Source: a virus
Reading direction: 5' to 3' (one strand)
DNA length: 35,153 nt
IMG/VR virus record: IMGVR_UViG_3300046449_000213
Span: 1-35,153 of that record
Part shown: piece by piece, positions 7,872 through 14,267 of the stretch
Layout of the letters: every line of letters starts with the position of its first letter
Numbering within the stretch: the first letter of the stretch is position 1
Translations under genes and position numbers: made by a program
The notes under the pieces: model-generated
What the model saw: the letters and a program-made list of their open reading frames with translations, nothing else
What the model was told of the DNA's origin: nothing
Databases searched by the model: none

Positions 7872-9057
7872 TTTGCTGCTCTCTAAGTGATGACAAACTG
7901 AGCGTATGCCTTTCTATTTCGCCGTGTCGCTCATGTATATGAATTGACGACATATCACGCCCTGATCTGTACCCTTGTGCTGTGTGCCATGCGTCTTTTC
8001 CCGCTAGTGTTCTGAATGATTCCCACATGCAACCGGCCAACTCCATCGAATTTTTTGAATGAATGTGTCCAGTATACCAATATCTATGTTTTGTTTCACC
8101 CCAATCTAAAGGCTTATCAGTCGCCATAACTCCGGCTAACTTCTCGGGCTTGCAGCTATCTCCATGCGTTGAGCCTATCAAAACCTCGCCGTGCCTATAA
8201 AACCAAAACTTGCTTGGTGAATTATCAACTGTCACCCTTTTGTTGTTCTCAAAGTAAAGGCTCAGCGCTAAGGCTAAAGCTTGGCTTGTATGTTCGTCAT
8301 GGTTTCCTATAACGTTTTTGACAATAACTCTCTTGTGTTTTTTTAGCGCCGAGTAAACGCATTCAATTAATGCCCTTGCGCCTATGTTTAAGACTTTATT
8401 CCACCTTGCATCTGTGTCAACGTCTGTGCCTGCGGTTGTTGTGCTGCTCTTTGAGTCAGCGTGGAAGAAGTCGCCTAGGTTAAGTATGATTGCTGTGTGC
8501 GAAGGTGGGGACCTGTCCACTAAATTACGAACAGCATCTTTTAAATCTCTTTCTGCTATCTTTAGATCGAATGACTCTCCGCACTCTTTAGACCAAGCAA
8601 GCATACCAAAATGGGGGTCGCCCATTGGATAAACTGTTAGCATTTCTTTATTACTGATTTTTGGCGACTTTACTAACTCGCTCGTTGCTTTGTAGCCCTC
8701 AAAAGCATCTTGAAACGAATTAAGAACGCTGGTTAATACTTGGTCTTTATCTGCCTTTGTTTTTACCCACTGTATTTTTAAGTTTCCAGCTTCGTCATAA
8801 AGTGTACTTGTGCCTGATACCGTGAACCCCTCTGCTACTGGCTTGGTCATATCATTGGCAGGCGCATAACCTTTAGCCGCTGCCTTTGCTTTTAGTGACT
8901 TTAAAGACCTTTGATTACCCCTGTGATCTGTTCCTAGTAGTTTTGAAGCCTTAGTGAAGTTCATATCACACTCAATTAGTGCGTCGATTATTCTTTCCTG
9001 CACAGGCGTTGCAAACTCTCTCAACCCGTTCAGGTATTCAACTGTGTCTTTAATCAC
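7861..9057 (-). CDS. Calcineurin-like metallophosphoesterase with N-terminal HTH
   Basis: The 398-aa protein has an N-terminal region with a possible helix-turn-helix (MNFTKASKLLGTDHRGNQR, near residue 35) and the full metal-binding set: GDPHFG (146-151), GDFFH (about 195), GNHDEH (251-256), THGDS (about 298) and GHIH (329-332). Such phage proteins resemble DNA repair phosphodiesterases/nucleases. I chose the GTG at 9057: it has GGAGGGAG just upstream and overlaps the previous gene by 8 nt. Confidence 0.85.
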   Translation of the reverse strand: MIKDTVEYLNGLREFATPVQERIIDALIECDMNFTKASKLLGTDHRGNQRSLKSLKAKAAAKGYAPANDMTKPVAEGFTVSGTSTLYDEAGNLKIQWVKTKADKDQVLTSVLNSFQDAFEGYKATSELVKSPKISNKEMLTVYPMGDPHFGMLAWSKECGESFDLKIAERDLKDAVRNLVDRSPPSHTAIILNLGDFFHADSKSSTTTAGTDVDTDARWNKVLNIGARALIECVYSALKKHKRVIVKNVIGNHDEHTSQALALALSLYFENNKRVTVDNSPSKFWFYRHGEVLIGSTHGDSCKPEKLAGVMATDKPLDWGETKHRYWYTGHIHSKNSMELAGCMWESFRTLAGKDAWHTAQGYRSGRDMSSIHIHERHGEIERHTLSLSSLREQQNES

Positions 9058-9262
9058 TTTCTCCCTCCATGTCAAAAGCTCCGCAGCAACACTCATTAGA
9101 GCTATACGCAGCGCATACACATATTCGTTTTAGTCCGCCAGTTTCCTTGTTTAGATCATATCCAGCTATGCCGAAATCCCCCTTTAATACTAATGTGGGG
9201 TATCTCTCATCGTCGGCCGTCAAGTAATAAGTAACTCCGTACGACTCGCCGCCGTTAATCAC
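9050..9262 (-). CDS. Cys-rich small protein, 70 aa
   Basis: The product (VINGGESYGVTYYLTADDER...) ends with a cysteine cluster RICVCAAYSSNECCCGAF, which suggests metal binding. The GTG at 9262 has GAGG six nt upstream. It overlaps both neighbours by 8 nt. Each end of the gene carries the same 12-mer GAAAGTGATTAA (minus strand, at 9266-9255 and 9061-9050), so it looks like an exact insertion between the flanking genes. Function unknown. Confidence 0.72.
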   Translation of the reverse strand: MINGGESYGVTYYLTADDERYPTLVLKGDFGIAGYDLNKETGGLKRICVCAAYSSNECCCGAFDMEGESD

Positions 9263-9446
9263 TTTCAACCTCAGCGCTAGGTGTATTTATCACTAAATTA
9301 AGTTTCTCCGTCAATTCATTGATAATCATTAAAGCTACCGCAGCATCTTCTTTTGATCTAGCGTAATCGGTAAAGTGAGTCTTTATATCTTCAATAGCTC
9401 TTGAGTATTCATCAATCACTATCCTTGTTTTGCTGCACATATTCAT
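9255..9446 (-). CDS. Unknown helical protein, 63 aa
   Basis: A helical protein (MNMCSKTRIVIDEYSRAIED...) with a C-terminus AEVESD. GAGGG lies about 8 nt before the ATG. It sits between ninG and the Cys-rich gene and ends in the same ESD-stop sequence as that gene because of the shared 12-bp repeat. No family is recognised. Confidence 0.7.
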   Translation of the reverse strand: MNMCSKTRIVIDEYSRAIEDIKTHFTDYARSKEDAAVALMIINELTEKLNLVINTPSAEVESD

Positions 9447-9456
9447 AGTTTAACCC

Positions 9457-10137
9457 TCACATTTCTAAGTAAATTTTTAATTCTCTTATCTCAGCGTTAA
9501 ACATCTTACGCATAGCAATCAATTCATCACAATCCCAATCTACCACCCTGTCAACTTCGCAGTATTCGATAATTTCCTTTGCCCTTTCTTGACCAAATCT
9601 ATCTCTAAGACCTTGTAGATAACCGCGCGTGTTCTTATTACCGCTTATATTACCACTTAACCCCTTATTACAGTATCTATTGCATTGAAGATATGTATTT
9701 AATACGTCAAATCTTAGCTCGCTTTGGCTTCCAACTGTCTTATAATGTCCACAGCACCAATCCATATTCGGCTTATTGCAGCTAATACACGTCGGCTCTA
9801 ATCCTCTATCCTTGAACCACTTAAATTCCTGCAATCGCCTAAGCTTGTTAAACACGGGCTGCGTGATTTTCAACTGATACGCTAAATCGCTTTCTTTAAA
9901 CTCGCGCTTCTTCTTGGCCCACGCCTTTTTGTCCTTAATGTGTTCTTTCCTTAACGACTGTGCTAATTTTCGTGATTTCTTCTCGTTAACCTCTTGTTGT
10001 TTCTTCCTAGCCCACTTAATCGCGTGATCTGTCGAACAGAAACAACCTATCCCCCACGTTACCATCAATTCAACTGGTGCGGATGACTTACAAAACTTGC
10101 ATTTTTTAGACTTACCCACCATTTTTCTGACGGTCAC
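9457..10137 (-). CDS. ninG: NinG/Rap-type recombination protein
   Basis: The product has the NinG arrangement: N-terminal CKFC and CFC metal ligands (about residues 13-34), a long Lys/Arg-rich helix, then CISC (117-120), CCGHY, NTYLQCNRYCN and SGNISGNKNTRGYLQGL. In lambda, NinG (Rap) is a junction-acting endonuclease that aids recombination. The GTG at 10137 follows AGGGG and overlaps the region of the 28-aa ORF stop; an ATG at 10122 is the alternative (221 aa). It lies immediately downstream of the attC-type cassette region. Confidence 0.86.
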   Translation of the reverse strand: MTVRKMVGKSKKCKFCKSSAPVELMVTWGIGCFCSTDHAIKWARKKQQEVNEKKSRKLAQSLRKEHIKDKKAWAKKKREFKESDLAYQLKITQPVFNKLRRLQEFKWFKDRGLEPTCISCNKPNMDWCCGHYKTVGSQSELRFDVLNTYLQCNRYCNKGLSGNISGNKNTRGYLQGLRDRFGQERAKEIIEYCEVDRVVDWDCDELIAMRKMFNAEIRELKIYLEM

Positions 10138-10138
10138 A

Positions 10139-10225
10139 TTAACCCCTAACGGGAATATATTTACTAATAACAACGCTATGTACCGCTATCAGTTCGAACG
10201 GGAATAATTTAGGTTGATTTATCAT
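10139..10225 (-). CDS. Putative 28-aa peptide upstream of ninG
   Basis: A short frame (MINQPKLFPFELIAVHSVVI...) starts at an ATG with AGAGGA about 9 nt upstream and ends just before the ninG GTG. It could be a real peptide, a translational coupler for ninG, or the remnant of a longer gene. There is no homology evidence. Confidence 0.4.
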   Translation of the reverse strand: MINQPKLFPFELIAVHSVVISKYIPVRG

Positions 10226-10238
10226 CTGGTTCGGTCCT

Positions 10239-10409
10239 CTAGGTTTTAACTATAACAGCATCATCATACTGAACAAAATTAATATAGCCGTCATCCTCAA
10301 TGCTTTTGTATTCATTGCCAACATCACCAAGAAAGGGAACAGTATCGCCAATTTTACTTGAATACCACCTGCTTCTATCTGGGCATTGTGTTATTTTTAG
10401 CATTTCCAT
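10239..10409 (-). CDS. Conserved small phage/cassette-type protein, 56 aa
   Basis: The product begins MEMLKITQCPDRSRWYSSKI, then GDTVPFLGD and a C-terminal NFVQYDDAVIV. The CP-x-x-xRWYxxxIG opening recurs in small phage and mobile-element proteins of unknown role, from memory. AAAGG precedes the ATG. It is the first gene after attC-like site L1 in the direction of transcription. The fold is probably a small beta barrel, by inference. Confidence 0.72.
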   Translation of the reverse strand: MEMLKITQCPDRSRWYSSKIGDTVPFLGDVGNEYKSIEDDGYINFVQYDDAVIVKT

Positions 10410-10431
10410 AATATTAACCTTTATTGTTAAA

Positions 10432-10487
10432 TTATAACTAGCGCATAAACCGGACGCAAAAGAGCGCCGGTTATGCGGGTGTTATGT
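10432..10487 (-). other. attC-like site L1
   Basis: Read on the minus strand, it starts ACATAAC and ends GTTATAA. The arms ATAAC..CGCATAA.CCGG.CGC and GCG.CCGG.TTATGCG..GTTAT pair, with an unpaired 3-nt spacer and two extrahelical bases, the hallmark of attC hairpins. The stop codon of the 74-aa gene lies in the first core (TAA of ATAAC). There is no U-run as in a terminator. The stems match site R3 at 45 of 50 positions. Confidence 0.78.
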
Positions 10488-10706
10488 GTCTTGGTGCGTC
10501 ACAGGTTTATCGTCTTTAAATTGCAACTCATAAAGCACATCTTCTCTATAGCCTTCCTCAGAAATCCCTTTTTCGTACCCAGCTTGGTATGCGTAGCGCA
10601 TATCCTCTCTACTGAATTTGATATTAGCGGCAACGCCTTTCCCAAGTCCAACATAGTCATCAACCCACTTCAAAAAATCCGGCCACATTTCACTTAAATT
10701 TTTCAT
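10482..10706 (-). CDS. Cassette ORF, 74 aa, unknown
   Basis: The product (MKNLSEMWPDFLKWVDDYVG...) has a helix AANIKFSREDMRYAYQAGYE and an acidic-aromatic end. The motif REDMRYAYQAGYEKG resembles a segment common in phage small proteins. GAGGAAA lies about 5 nt before the ATG. It is enclosed by sites L2 (upstream) and L1 (its stop is inside L1), so it forms a single-gene cassette. Function unknown. Confidence 0.75.
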   Translation of the reverse strand: MKNLSEMWPDFLKWVDDYVGLGKGVAANIKFSREDMRYAYQAGYEKGISEEGYREDVLYELQFKDDKPVTHQDT

Positions 10707-10726
10707 AATATTTCCTCAAAATTCAC

Positions 10727-10789
10727 ACATAACAAATCTTTCAAAACGACCACCAAACAGCGGTGGCCTTTTAACTTTTGGTGTTATAT
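10727..10789 (-). other. attC-like site L2
   Basis: On the minus strand it runs from ATATAAC to GTTATGT. The outer box ATAACA/TGTTAT and inner box GxCCACC/GGTGGxC pair, separated by an unpaired region of about 12 nt per side, as in the R-box, spacer, L-box layout of attC. It follows the 42-aa gene stop directly and precedes the ribosome site of the 74-aa gene. Confidence 0.72.
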
Positions 10790-10917
10790 TACTGTTCGTC
10801 CATCCATGACTGCTCTGACTCGTAGTTTTCTATTTCAGAAAAATACGCTTCTCGCTTTTCCTCATCCGTCATGTCGTCGTCTTTATCAATCAGGTCGTAT
10901 AATCTATCTTTATTCAT
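10789..10917 (-). CDS. Cassette ORF, acidic 42-aa protein
   Basis: The frame from ATG (10917) to TAA (10789) encodes a strongly acidic helical peptide (MNKDRLYDLIDKDDDMTDEE...SEQSWMDEQ). GAGGG lies 7 nt before the ATG. It is the only gene between sites L3 and L2, with no other sequence, a typical minimal cassette. A DNA-mimic or anti-host role is possible for such an acidic protein but is speculative. Confidence 0.7.
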   Translation of the reverse strand: MNKDRLYDLIDKDDDMTDEEKREAYFSEIENYESEQSWMDEQ

Positions 10918-10928
10918 AGTTATCCCTC

Positions 10929-10990
10929 GTATAACAAGTCATCCAAAAAGAGCCGGAAAATCACCGGCCTGTTTAACTAGGGTGTTAGCA
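10929..10990 (-). other. attC-like site L3
   Basis: On the minus strand it runs from TGCTAAC to GTTATAC. The outer TAACA/TGTTA and the inner AGGCCGG/CCGGCTCT boxes pair, with one extrahelical base in the L box and an unpaired central spacer. It begins 3 nt after the stop of the 82-aa gene and ends just before the ribosome site of the 42-aa gene. Confidence 0.74.
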
Positions 10991-10993
10991 AGC

Positions 10994-11242
10994 CTACGCA
11001 TTGTCACGCAGGTATCGCGCTCTCTCTATGTATTCCTCGTCGGCTAAACCTGGCAGCCAGAACCGCTCTACATGCCCGTCTTCCAGCGTCACTATAATTT
11101 CGCCATCGGGCTCAAAACGCTCACAGGTTCTATCAACGGTCGGCTTGCTAACAACGAGTTCTACGGCGGACAAACCTGCCTCGCCGCATTCATCACACAT
11201 CCCACCGTAACCGCAAGTTCCGCCATCTTTTTTGCATTTCAT
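10994..11242 (-). CDS. Cassette ORF, zinc-ribbon-like protein, 82 aa
   Basis: The N-terminus MKCKKDGGTCGYGGMCDECG has four regularly placed Cys (3, 10, 16, 19), suggesting a zinc site; the rest is a small beta/helix domain (EIIVTLEDGHVERFW...YIERARYLRDNA). AGGA lies 6 nt before the ATG at 11242; an ATG at 11245 is possible but too close to the ribosome site. It lies between the degenerate site 11250-11280 and L3. Confidence 0.75.
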   Translation of the reverse strand: MKCKKDGGTCGYGGMCDECGEAGLSAVELVVSKPTVDRTCERFEPDGEIIVTLEDGHVERFWLPGLADEEYIERARYLRDNA

Positions 11243-11249
11243 CATCAAT

Positions 11250-11280
11250 CCTCGGTTTGCCCGTAAACGCTAGGTTAGGC
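11250..11280 (-). other. Degenerate or half attC-like site
   Basis: On the minus strand, GCCTAAC (11280-11274) overlaps the stop of the 107-aa gene and is followed by arms CCTAGCGTTT and AAACCGAGG around an ACGGGC loop. The expected closing GTTRRRY core is missing; the ribosome site of the next gene starts there instead. It may be a decayed or fused attC. Confidence 0.45.
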
Positions 11281-11598
11281 GTCTTGCATCTCAGCAAGCA
11301 CACTATCAACATTAGCCTCAACAGCCAATATACCTTCCATGATTGGCACAACTTCAAGAGGTCTATTTTTTCTTCTCCAGTCGGAAACGTACATCCATCC
11401 CTCTTCGTTGGCTGCAAATTCTAAGTACATGTCATCTTCGGTTGGGTCTGGGTACTTGAATGATATTGATACACCTGAGTAAGTCGGTTCATGTCTCTCT
11501 ACATACTCCCTATCAATAACACAGTTTTCTACATTCTCAGCAAACCATGTAATTTTGTGTGTGCAATCACAATGCTTGTTAACTCTTAAGTGTTCCAT
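11275..11598 (-). CDS. Cassette-type ORF, 107 aa, unknown
   Basis: The product has an N-terminal CDCTHKITWF segment and a beta-rich body with SGVSISFKYPD and an EEGWMYVSDWRRKN motif, ending in an acidic helix. GGAGAG lies 5 nt before the ATG at 11598. The gene is framed by GTTAGGC (11626-11620) and GCCTAAC (11280-11274), the canonical core sequences of integron cassettes. No family recognised. Confidence 0.75.
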   Translation of the reverse strand: MEHLRVNKHCDCTHKITWFAENVENCVIDREYVERHEPTYSGVSISFKYPDPTEDDMYLEFAANEEGWMYVSDWRRKNRPLEVVPIMEGILAVEANVDSVLAEMQDA

Positions 11599-11619
11599 CA
11601 ATCTCTCCTGTTCGTTCAC

Positions 11620-11626
11620 GCCTAAC
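11620..11626 (-). other. Canonical attC core (GTTAGGC), lone simple site
   Basis: GTTAGGC on the minus strand fits GTTRRRY, the point at which integron recombination occurs. It overlaps the end of the 83-aa gene (TAG stop is inside it). A full folded site is not visible upstream, because coding sequence lies there. It could be a secondary insertion point for the first cassette. Confidence 0.4.
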
Positions 11627-11873
11627 AAGGCTCATTAGATCGGTATAGCCTATTTCCATCTAATATCCCGAATGGCATTTGACCGCCGGCTAAAAAACCT
11701 TTTATAAGCATTACATCGTTTTCATTAATATGCAAAAAAGGCATACTGCTATTTTTGAATCTATTACTGACAGTCTCTTCGCTAAGCCACTCTATAAGCG
11801 GCTGAAGTTCGTATCTACATATTTCGCAATGGTTACTATCATTACTTTCTATGTTGCAAATGTAGCAGTCCAT
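11622..11873 (-). CDS. Small zinc-finger protein, 83 aa
   Basis: The N-terminus MDCYICNIESNDSNHCEICR has two CxxC pairs (Cys3/6 and Cys16/19), a zinc finger. The rest includes LQPLIEWLSEETVSNRF and a C-terminal GILDGNRLYR. The ribosome site is weak. It lies between the 64-aa gene and the first cassette core. Role unknown; a DNA/RNA-binding or protein-interaction role is likely by the finger. Confidence 0.72.
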   Translation of the reverse strand: MDCYICNIESNDSNHCEICRYELQPLIEWLSEETVSNRFKNSSMPFLHINENDVMLIKGFLAGGQMPFGILDGNRLYRSNEPC

Positions 11874-11900
11874 AAATCAACTCTAAATAATTAAAGAATC

Positions 11901-12095
11901 TTATCCGCATATCTTCCTAACTTCGTCTAACTTACGTTCTAATTGCCGTATATTGTTTTTCATTTCAGCAAAGAGCTGAACATTATCTCTATCGAGAAAC
12001 TCATGTATATCAGATAATTCAACGCCTGCAATATTTAACTTTTCTCTTACCTTAAAAAGTTCGTTTATATTCATACCAGCAAATTTTTCACACAT
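11901..12095 (-). CDS. Small coiled-coil-like protein, 64 aa
   Basis: The product (MCEKFAGMNINELFKVREKL...) is helical with a C-terminal heptad-like segment MKNNIRQLERKLDEVRKICG. AGGGTGAT lies about 6 nt before the ATG at 12095. An upstream in-frame start at 12152 would run into the promoter region and is not supported. It is the first gene after the internal promoter at 12121-12149. Function unknown. Confidence 0.68.
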   Translation of the reverse strand: MCEKFAGMNINELFKVREKLNIAGVELSDIHEFLDRDNVQLFAEMKNNIRQLERKLDEVRKICG

Positions 12096-12120
12096 AATAA
12101 TCACCCTGTAAAAGACTCTC

Positions 12121-12149
12121 TTAATATAGTTAATATTAACATATTTCAA
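12121..12149 (-). promoter_or_regulatory. Internal leftward promoter with palindromic spacer
   Basis: TTGAAA (12149-12144) and TATTAA (12126-12121) on the minus strand are 17 bp apart. The perfect palindrome GTTAATATTAAC (12140-12129) sits in the spacer, the same placement and the same GTTA-N4-TAAC half-sites as at 6724-6735. It would drive the 64-aa gene and the cassette genes downstream. Confidence 0.5.
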
Positions 12150-12170
12150 CAAAAGATAAACATTTATTTA

Positions 12171-12518
12171 CTATTTATTTTCCCACCATTGATTGTCACT
12201 GCTTATCATCTGATTCTCCTTGCTGTGCCAAGGATAATGAATACCGGACTGCTTAATCATGTGAAGCTCAAATACTTGGTAAGCTTCTTGTATTTCTACT
12301 GTGGTTAGCTGCGAGCTAGTCTTTCCGTACATAGCTTTAGTTACCTCATCAAATAATAGTTTCATGTTTTCTTTTGTCCATAAAACTTTAAAGCCGCGCT
12401 TATGGGCTTTTTCTATGAATACGTGGTAATCGAATCCGGCTTCATTTAACTTATTAGCATAGCCGTCCAGTGTTGAGTGTAGGCTTTTATTTTGAAGTCC
12501 TGTTCTTGGTTCACTCAT
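12171..12518 (-). CDS. Conserved phage early protein, 115 aa
   Basis: The pattern is known from many phage early regions: TGLQNKSLHSTLDGYANKLN at the N-terminus, LWTKENMKLLFDEVTKAMYG in the middle, LTTVEIQEAYQVFELHM and a final GIHYPWHS. The function of this family is not established as far as I know; it keeps company with replication and recombination genes. ATG overlaps the preceding stop (ATGA), implying coupling. Confidence 0.8.
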   Translation of the reverse strand: MSEPRTGLQNKSLHSTLDGYANKLNEAGFDYHVFIEKAHKRGFKVLWTKENMKLLFDEVTKAMYGKTSSQLTTVEIQEAYQVFELHMIKQSGIHYPWHSKENQMISSDNQWWENK

Positions 12519-12712
12519 TTCTTTGCCCTCAGCTTCATCAATAAATTTAACGTCTTTCTTAGTTTCTCGTCTCCAGTTCTATCTAAGTGCGCCTGTATCT
12601 CTTCTCGTGGACGTTTAAGCCATGACCTAGCCTCTTTGTCACGCTTTATACATTCGAGTTGGTGCGCTCTCATTTCGTCTTTTTCTTGCTGGCTAAGTTG
12701 CGCAAAGCTCAC
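12515..12712 (-). CDS. Small early protein, GTG start, 65 aa
   Basis: The GTG at 12712 overlaps the stop of the P-like gene (GTGA) and has GAGGT 5 nt upstream, which decides the start. The product (VSFAQLSQQEKDEMRAHQLE...) contains CIKRDKEARSWLKRPREEIQ and is helical and basic. It resembles small phage proteins found beside replication genes, without known function. It also overlaps the next gene by ATGA. Confidence 0.75.
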   Translation of the reverse strand: MSFAQLSQQEKDEMRAHQLECIKRDKEARSWLKRPREEIQAHLDRTGDEKLRKTLNLLMKLRAKK

Positions 12713-13254
12713 GATAACCTCGCATGCTCTGGACAATACCAATTCTCTGACCCTTTTAAGCTGCCTGTAACGCTCCCTGCCTTACGACAATGATTCACAG
12801 CGCACGTAGCCTCACTTCCTCTGTTTGGCGACCGTATCAGCCCTTTGCGCTTGTCCTGTGCTATTAACTGGTGATGTCTTTCAAGAAGAATATCGTGGTT
12901 AGTTGCGTTCTCACCTAGCTGCGCTTTTGCCAATTCCTCGATAACATCAACATCATGCGTTGGAGATGGTAACGCTGCTTGCTTTTCAGCTTCTAACCTT
13001 TCAGCATTTTCTTTTTGTGCCTTTTTCTGTAGAACAGATATTTCCTTAAGTGCTTCTATAATATCGGCTGGCTTAGGGCAATACTTAGACTCTAGCGAAT
13101 GCTTCCCGAACGCTGCCTTAATACTAGCTAAGTCAAAATTCCTTAGTAGCTTCCACCAAGCTCGTTTAACTTCGATGTCAGGGCAAGTCTTATTGTATAG
13201 CTTGAAGCTAGTATCTATTAATTCTTGAAATTCTGTTGAGTCGTTATCATTCAT
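12709..13254 (-). CDS. P-like replication protein (helicase loader type) with C-terminal Zn motif
   Basis: The 181-aa protein has the phage pattern VKRAWWKLLRNFDLASIKAA followed by KYCPKPADIIEALK (residues about 28-70), known from helicase-loader or replication P-like proteins. A charged linker follows. The C-terminus carries a Cys-Cys...Cys-His set (CAVNHC...WYCPEH), probably zinc binding. It follows the O-like gene, as P follows O in lambda. The assignment rests on pattern and position, not on a catalytic motif; no Walker A is present. Confidence 0.65.
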   Translation of the reverse strand: MNDNDSTEFQELIDTSFKLYNKTCPDIEVKRAWWKLLRNFDLASIKAAFGKHSLESKYCPKPADIIEALKEISVLQKKAQKENAERLEAEKQAALPSPTHDVDVIEELAKAQLGENATNHDILLERHHQLIAQDKRKGLIRSPNRGSEATCAVNHCRKAGSVTGSLKGSENWYCPEHARLS

Positions 13255-13332
13255 CTTTAATGATTACCTTGTTTAAGCAGCCTATTAAAACAATATTAAA
13301 TAGTTTTTTTTATCTCGATGCCAAATGCACAA

Positions 13333-13905
13333 CTATTTAAAGAATAAAGAATTATATAAATTATTGTAAATATTTCTTGTGCAAACAATTTTCTCACCTT
13401 CATACCCACCTTCAACTTTGTGAAAGTAAATCTTTCTGCTTCCTTTTGGCCAAAGTTTATGTTCTTCTATTTCCCACCCAGCTTGGCAGCCTTGACACTG
13501 GTTCTTAGAGCTGTCTATATGAGAATCATCTTTGCTCTCTTTGTCATCATCAATTAAAACCTCACTAACTGTAATTTCAGGCTTCATATCAAAACAACTA
13601 GGTTCATTTAATTCTTCTACTGTTGCGTGTTGTGACACTGTGTTTTCTGCGAAGTGCTCTAGCTTCTCACCACTTCTGCAAATTAGTTCAATATCATTAA
13701 AGGGTTTATTACGTGGATTAGCGCCCATCGACCAAGCATCTTGACGGCATCCGTTAATAGCATCTTTTATATCGTCTATCTCATAACCTTCTTTTAATCT
13801 GTCTTTAATAGCCTTGCTTCGCTTAGGTGTTAGCTTGCATTTATTAGGGTTTTTGTCCATCGCCACAACCCAGTAATTGAATATGTATTTTATATCGTCT
13901 TTCAT
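13333..13905 (-). CDS. O-like replication protein (conserved C-terminal domain)
   Basis: Residues 1-85 match a domain usually found at the C-terminus of phage replication initiators: YIFNYWVVAMDK, LTPKRSKAIKDRLKEGY, IDDIKDAINGCRQD, FNDIELICRSGEKLEHF. Here it stands at the N-terminus with no winged helix before it; a Cys-containing extension (NQCQGCQAGW) follows. It probably helps start DNA replication with the P-like partner. The last codons lie in a 19-bp sequence that recurs at 18721-18739. Confidence 0.72.
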   Translation of the reverse strand: MKDDIKYIFNYWVVAMDKNPNKCKLTPKRSKAIKDRLKEGYEIDDIKDAINGCRQDAWSMGANPRNKPFNDIELICRSGEKLEHFAENTVSQHATVEELNEPSCFDMKPEITVSEVLIDDDKESKDDSHIDSSKNQCQGCQAGWEIEEHKLWPKGSRKIYFHKVEGGYEGEKIVCTRNIYNNLYNSLFFK

Positions 13906-13931
13906 TATTAACTCCGTTAGTTAATCCGTAT

Positions 13932-13987
13932 AAAAAAGCTGCGGCGTTGAGTACGGTTCTCAATGTTCGGTAATTAGCCTAGCCGCA
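13932..13987 (-). terminator. Intrinsic terminator/attenuator inside the early operon
   Basis: On the minus strand TGCGGC (13987-13982) pairs with GCCGCA (13945-13940); a nested TTGAG/CTCAA hairpin lies within, and GC plus TTTTTT follow. It sits between the 61-aa gene and the O-like gene, the position of tR1 in lambda. It could attenuate replication genes unless antitermination occurs. The outer stem is short and the loop long. Confidence 0.5.
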
Positions 13988-14026
13988 ACGTAAAGTTTTA
14001 TTTTTTCGCTTATTGCGTTGTTACAT

Positions 14027-14212
14027 TTACAGTAAGTCGTTATTCTTCAGCTTAATAATTTCATCCGGAGTAACGCCCTGCTTGATCAGTTCCAAAACTG
14101 GCGACTTGTTGACTTCTTCCTCAAAAGGTGTCATGTTCATCATGTATACAACGTTGCCGCTTCTATCTTTAATTTCACCTGTTGCTGCATTATATTCAAA
14201 TATAGCCTTCAT
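14027..14212 (-). CDS. Small early protein downstream of Cro-like gene, 61 aa
   Basis: The product is MKAIFEYNAATGEIKDRSGN..., with PVLELIKQGVTPDEIIKLKN at the C-terminus. GGAGAG lies 6 nt before the ATG at 14212, preferred over an upstream ATG at 14230. It occupies the position of a cII-like or regulatory gene but has no recognisable HTH. A TTACATTTA sequence lies just past its stop (14021-14029). Confidence 0.72.
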   Translation of the reverse strand: MKAIFEYNAATGEIKDRSGNVVYMMNMTPFEEEVNKSPVLELIKQGVTPDEIIKLKNNDLL

Positions 14213-14267
14213 ATTTCTCTCCGTTTTCATTTAAAAAATCGTTAGTTTTTATTAACCTTAATAGTTA

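Larger units (their letters stand above)
10432..11626 (-). mobile_element. Leftward cassette array (CALIN-like), no integrase
   Basis: Three attC-like sites (10432-10487, 10727-10789, 10929-10990), one degenerate site (11250-11280) and one simple core site (11620-11626) alternate with small ORFs. All ORFs and sites point leftward, each ORF has its own ribosome site, and intergenic DNA consists almost only of the site. This is the organisation of integron gene cassettes. No integron integrase gene is present in the genome, so the cluster is best called CALIN-like. Confidence 0.7.

Noticed and set aside
10432-10990. Hairpins between cassette genes as rho-independent terminators or a CRISPR array
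   Set aside because: No U-runs follow the stems, and the sites differ in sequence while sharing core ends and box layout; the units between them are ORFs, not short spacers of equal length.
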